A stretch of 17,939 nucleotides of DNA, taken from the NCBI GenBank assembly GCA_938040985.1, contig CALHZD010000094.1, positions 1-17,939 of the forward strand, read 5' to 3'. This document shows, in pieces, positions 16,347 to 17,939 of the stretch. The notes under the pieces were generated by a model. The model was not told the DNA's origin. It worked only from the letters and a program-made list of their open reading frames with translations, and did not search any database. Numbering within the stretch: the first letter of the stretch is position 1; each line of letters opens with the position of its first letter. A program made the translations under genes and the position numbers. Source of the DNA: an uncultured Propionivibrio sp. Lineage in GTDB: Bacteria; Pseudomonadota; Gammaproteobacteria; Burkholderiales; Rhodocyclaceae.

Positions 16347-17186
16347 ATGCAAATCCACGCTACCGTTTCCGAACTCCGCCACGCGCTCAAGCAACGCGGA
16401 CGCATCGTTTTCGTACCGACCATGGGCAACCTGCACGCGGGTCATCTGTCGCTGATGCGACAGGCGCGCAGCCACGGCGATACGGTCGTCGCCAGCATTT
16501 TCGTCAACCGCCTGCAATTTGGCCCCCATGAGGATTTCGACAGTTATCCGCGCACCTTCGAGGCTGATTGCGCGCATCTGCGCGAAGCGGCCGTCGACAT
16601 TCTGTTTGCGCCCACCGAGGCCGATTTATACCCCGAACCCCAGCAGTACCATGTCGATCCGCCGTCCATCCAGGGCCAACTCGAAGGCGAATTCCGCCCC
16701 GGCCATTTCCGCGGCGTCGCCACGGTCGTGCTCAAGCTGTTCAACATCGTGCAGCCGCATGCGGCCCTATTCGGCAAAAAGGACTACCAGCAGCTCATGA
16801 TTCTGCGCAACATGGTGCGCCAGCTGGCTTTGCCGATCGAGATCATCGGCGGAGAAATCGTGCGCGCCGAAGACGGCTTAGCGCTTTCTTCGCGCAATGC
16901 CTACCTCAAGGCCGAAGAGCGTGTCGAGGCCGCCCGCCTGAACCGCGTGCTGCAACAAATCAAAGCGGCCATCCAGGCGGGCAGGCGCGATTTTCCCCAG
17001 CTCGAACGCGACGCCATGGCCGAACTCGACGCACACGGCTGGAAAACCGATTATGTCGCCATTCGCCGCCAGGCCGATCTGCAAGAACCGCAGCCTGGCG
17101 ACCGCGCGCTGGTCATTCTGGCCGCCAGCCGGCTGGGAACGCCACGCCTGATCGACAACCTTGAAGTCATCACCGATTCCGCTTGA
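16347..17186 (+). CDS. panC: Pantothenate synthetase (pantoate-beta-alanine ligase)
   Basis: PanC activates pantoate with ATP and condenses it with beta-alanine to give pantothenate. The nucleotidyltransferase motif PTMGNLHAGH (24-33) supplies the HxGH-type histidines H30 and H33. SIFVNRLQFGPHEDFDSYPRTF and FRGVATVVLKLFNIVQPHAALFGKKDYQQL bind ATP and pantoate (the two halves are read as one continuous block), and LSSRNAYL is the KMSKS-equivalent region. At 279 residues it matches the family. GAAAGG lies 7 nt before the ATG. Its substrate beta-alanine is made by panD just downstream, and its other substrate derives from the PanB product. Its stop codon overlaps the panD promoter. Confidence 0.97.
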   Translation: MQIHATVSELRHALKQRGRIVFVPTMGNLHAGHLSLMRQARSHGDTVVASIFVNRLQFGPHEDFDSYPRTFEADCAHLREAAVDILFAPTEADLYPEPQQYHVDPPSIQGQLEGEFRPGHFRGVATVVLKLFNIVQPHAALFGKKDYQQLMILRNMVRQLALPIEIIGGEIVRAEDGLALSSRNAYLKAEERVEAARLNRVLQQIKAAIQAGRRDFPQLERDAMAELDAHGWKTDYVAIRRQADLQEPQPGDRALVILAASRLGTPRLIDNLEVITDSA

Positions 17187-17210
17187 CACGGCGGTCACAC
17201 CGTCTAGAAT
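17183..17210 (+). promoter_or_regulatory. panD promoter
   Basis: TTGACA (17183-17188) and TAGAAT (17205-17210) are separated by 16 bp, a near-consensus sigma-70 promoter. The -35 overlaps the panC stop codon. Transcription would start near 17217, about 36 nt before the panD ATG. Confidence 0.7.
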
Positions 17211-17252
17211 CGCACCCAATTTTTCTTATTGCTACTGTATCGAGGCATCCCC

Positions 17253-17633
17253 ATGCAAAGAACCATGCTCAAGTCCAAGCTGCACCGCGTCACCACGACG
17301 CACTCCGAACTGCATTACGAAGGGTCGTGCGCCATCGACGAAACGCTGCTGGAAGCCGCCGACATTCTGGAAAACGAACAAATCGTCATCTGGAACGTCG
17401 ACAACGGCGAACGCTTCACCACCTATGCCATCCGCGCCGAACGCGGCTCAGGCATCATTTCGGTCAACGGTTCCGCCGCCCGCCGCGCCGCGCCTGGCGA
17501 CCTGCTGATCATCGCCAGCTTTGCCGTGTATAACGAAGCCGAACTGGCCACACACAAACCGAAACTGATCTACGCCGACGCCCAGAACCGCATCAAGCGC
17601 ACGGGCGAATCGATTCCCACGCAGAAGGCCTGA
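17253..17633 (+). CDS. panD: Aspartate 1-decarboxylase precursor
   Basis: PanD decarboxylates aspartate to beta-alanine for PanC. It is made as a proenzyme that cleaves itself at Gly24-Ser25 to create a pyruvoyl group. That site is seen exactly in place (HYEGSC), preceded by MQRTMLKSKLHRV and followed by DNGERFTTYAI, GSGIISVNGSAARRAAPGD and later NEAE. Length from the chosen start is 126, identical to E. coli PanD. The frame is open to 17229, but the ATG at 17253 matches the family N-terminus and has GAGG at correct spacing. It has its own promoter at the panC stop. Confidence 0.97.
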   Translation: MQRTMLKSKLHRVTTTHSELHYEGSCAIDETLLEAADILENEQIVIWNVDNGERFTTYAIRAERGSGIISVNGSAARRAAPGDLLIIASFAVYNEAELATHKPKLIYADAQNRIKRTGESIPTQKA

Positions 17634-17642
17634 GGCCGCGCC

Positions 17643-17677
17643 ACGCGGGCGCAGCAGCGCTGCTCGCAAGCCCGCGT
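17643..17677 (+). terminator. Possible terminator after panD
   Basis: ACGCGGGC (17643-17650) and GCCCGCGT (17670-17677) form an 8-bp stem, with the palindrome AGCAGCGCTGCT inside its loop. Only a weak T stretch (ATTTA) follows. It begins ten bases after the panD stop. The left arm could instead be paired by the repeat that follows, because CCCGCGT also matches ACGCGGG at 17721-17727. Confidence 0.4.
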
Positions 17678-17680
17678 ATT

Positions 17681-17814
17681 TAGGGCGTTTCCGGGCACCC
17701 TGCCCGCTAGCCCTTTATTCACGCGGGTTTCAGGGGTGCCTGCCCGGAAACGCCCTATCCACACGGGGTTCGGAGGAGGCGCTTGGAGGATCCCTGTTTA
17801 CACGGACTCCAGCG
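17681..17814. repeat. Third relative of the 40-bp repeat, with a perfect 17-bp inverted repeat
   Basis: This region keeps the 40-bp period: units start near 17694, 17734 and 17774. It shares words with arrays A and B (GGGCGTTTCCGG, CACCCTGCCCG, CGCGGGTTTCAG, TGCCCGGAAAC) but is more diverged. TAGGGCGTTTCCGGGCA (17681-17697) and TGCCCGGAAACGCCCTA (17741-17757) are exact reverse complements 43 bp apart. It lies directly after panD. The remaining bases to 17939 contain short GC-rich words (TAGGCGCAGCCGTAGGCGCGG) and no gene that I can support. Confidence 0.7.
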
Positions 17815-17939
17815 AGGCCTTTCGGCAAACACCTCTTCCAGATAGGTAAGCACGGAGCGCCCTAACCCCCTTAGGCGCAGCCGTAGGCGCGGGGCGGCTT
17901 GGCGGAAACAAGGGCTTGATTGTCTGAGCGTGAGCGAGT

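Overview
The window looks like a chromosomal segment of a high-GC betaproteobacterium, most like the Rhodocyclaceae. The evidence is indirect: GC-rich codon use, the flavour of the encoded proteins, and a housekeeping block hda, HAD phosphatase, pcnB, folK, panB, panC, panD with purM divergent from it. No rRNA, tRNA, phage, transposase or CRISPR was found. The genus assignment is inference.

Layout. 1-464: gene-free leader with two copies of a short dispersed repeat and a strong hairpin. 465-3290 (+): glnE, the two-domain adenylyltransferase controlling glutamine synthetase, with a 9-bp tandem repeat in its 5' end. 3393-3812 (-): mscL, convergent with glnE, with a terminator between them. 3813-4478: a long divergent intergenic region holding two 11-bp tandem repeats and about ten degenerate 10-bp units in helical phase. 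4479-6415 (+): mtnA and a class II aldolase overlapping by 4 bp, which together suggest methylthioadenosine salvage by the DHAP shunt. 6430-6657 (+): a small membrane ORF. 6730-6921 and 7586-7777: two arrays of 40-bp tandem repeats flanking a lower-GC membrane protein gene (7040-7498, +). 7790-9947 (-): tctB-tctA, the membrane half of a tripartite tricarboxylate transporter with no tctC in view. 10093-11151 (-): purM. 11424-14941 (+): hda, a HAD-IB phosphatase, pcnB and folK, closely packed. 15081-17633 (+): panB, panC and panD. 17681-17814: a third relative of the 40-bp repeat, with a perfect 17-bp inverted repeat.

How the genes work together. The right half is mostly core metabolism and replication/RNA control: purine synthesis (purM), DnaA inactivation (hda), polyadenylation (pcnB), folate synthesis (folK) and three pantothenate steps (panB, panC, panD). 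PanC joins the products of the PanB branch and of PanD. The left half mixes nitrogen control (glnE), osmotic protection (mscL), sulfur salvage (mtnA plus aldolase) and carboxylate uptake (tctBA).

The most unusual material lies between 3.9 and 7.8 kb. It comprises the helically phased repeats upstream of mtnA, an insertion of about 45 residues inside MtnA, a decayed echo of the aldolase 3' end about 600 bp downstream of the gene, and the 40-bp repeat arrays that bracket an unrecognised membrane gene. No clearly new enzymatic or defence system is visible; the repeat family is the best candidate for something undescribed.
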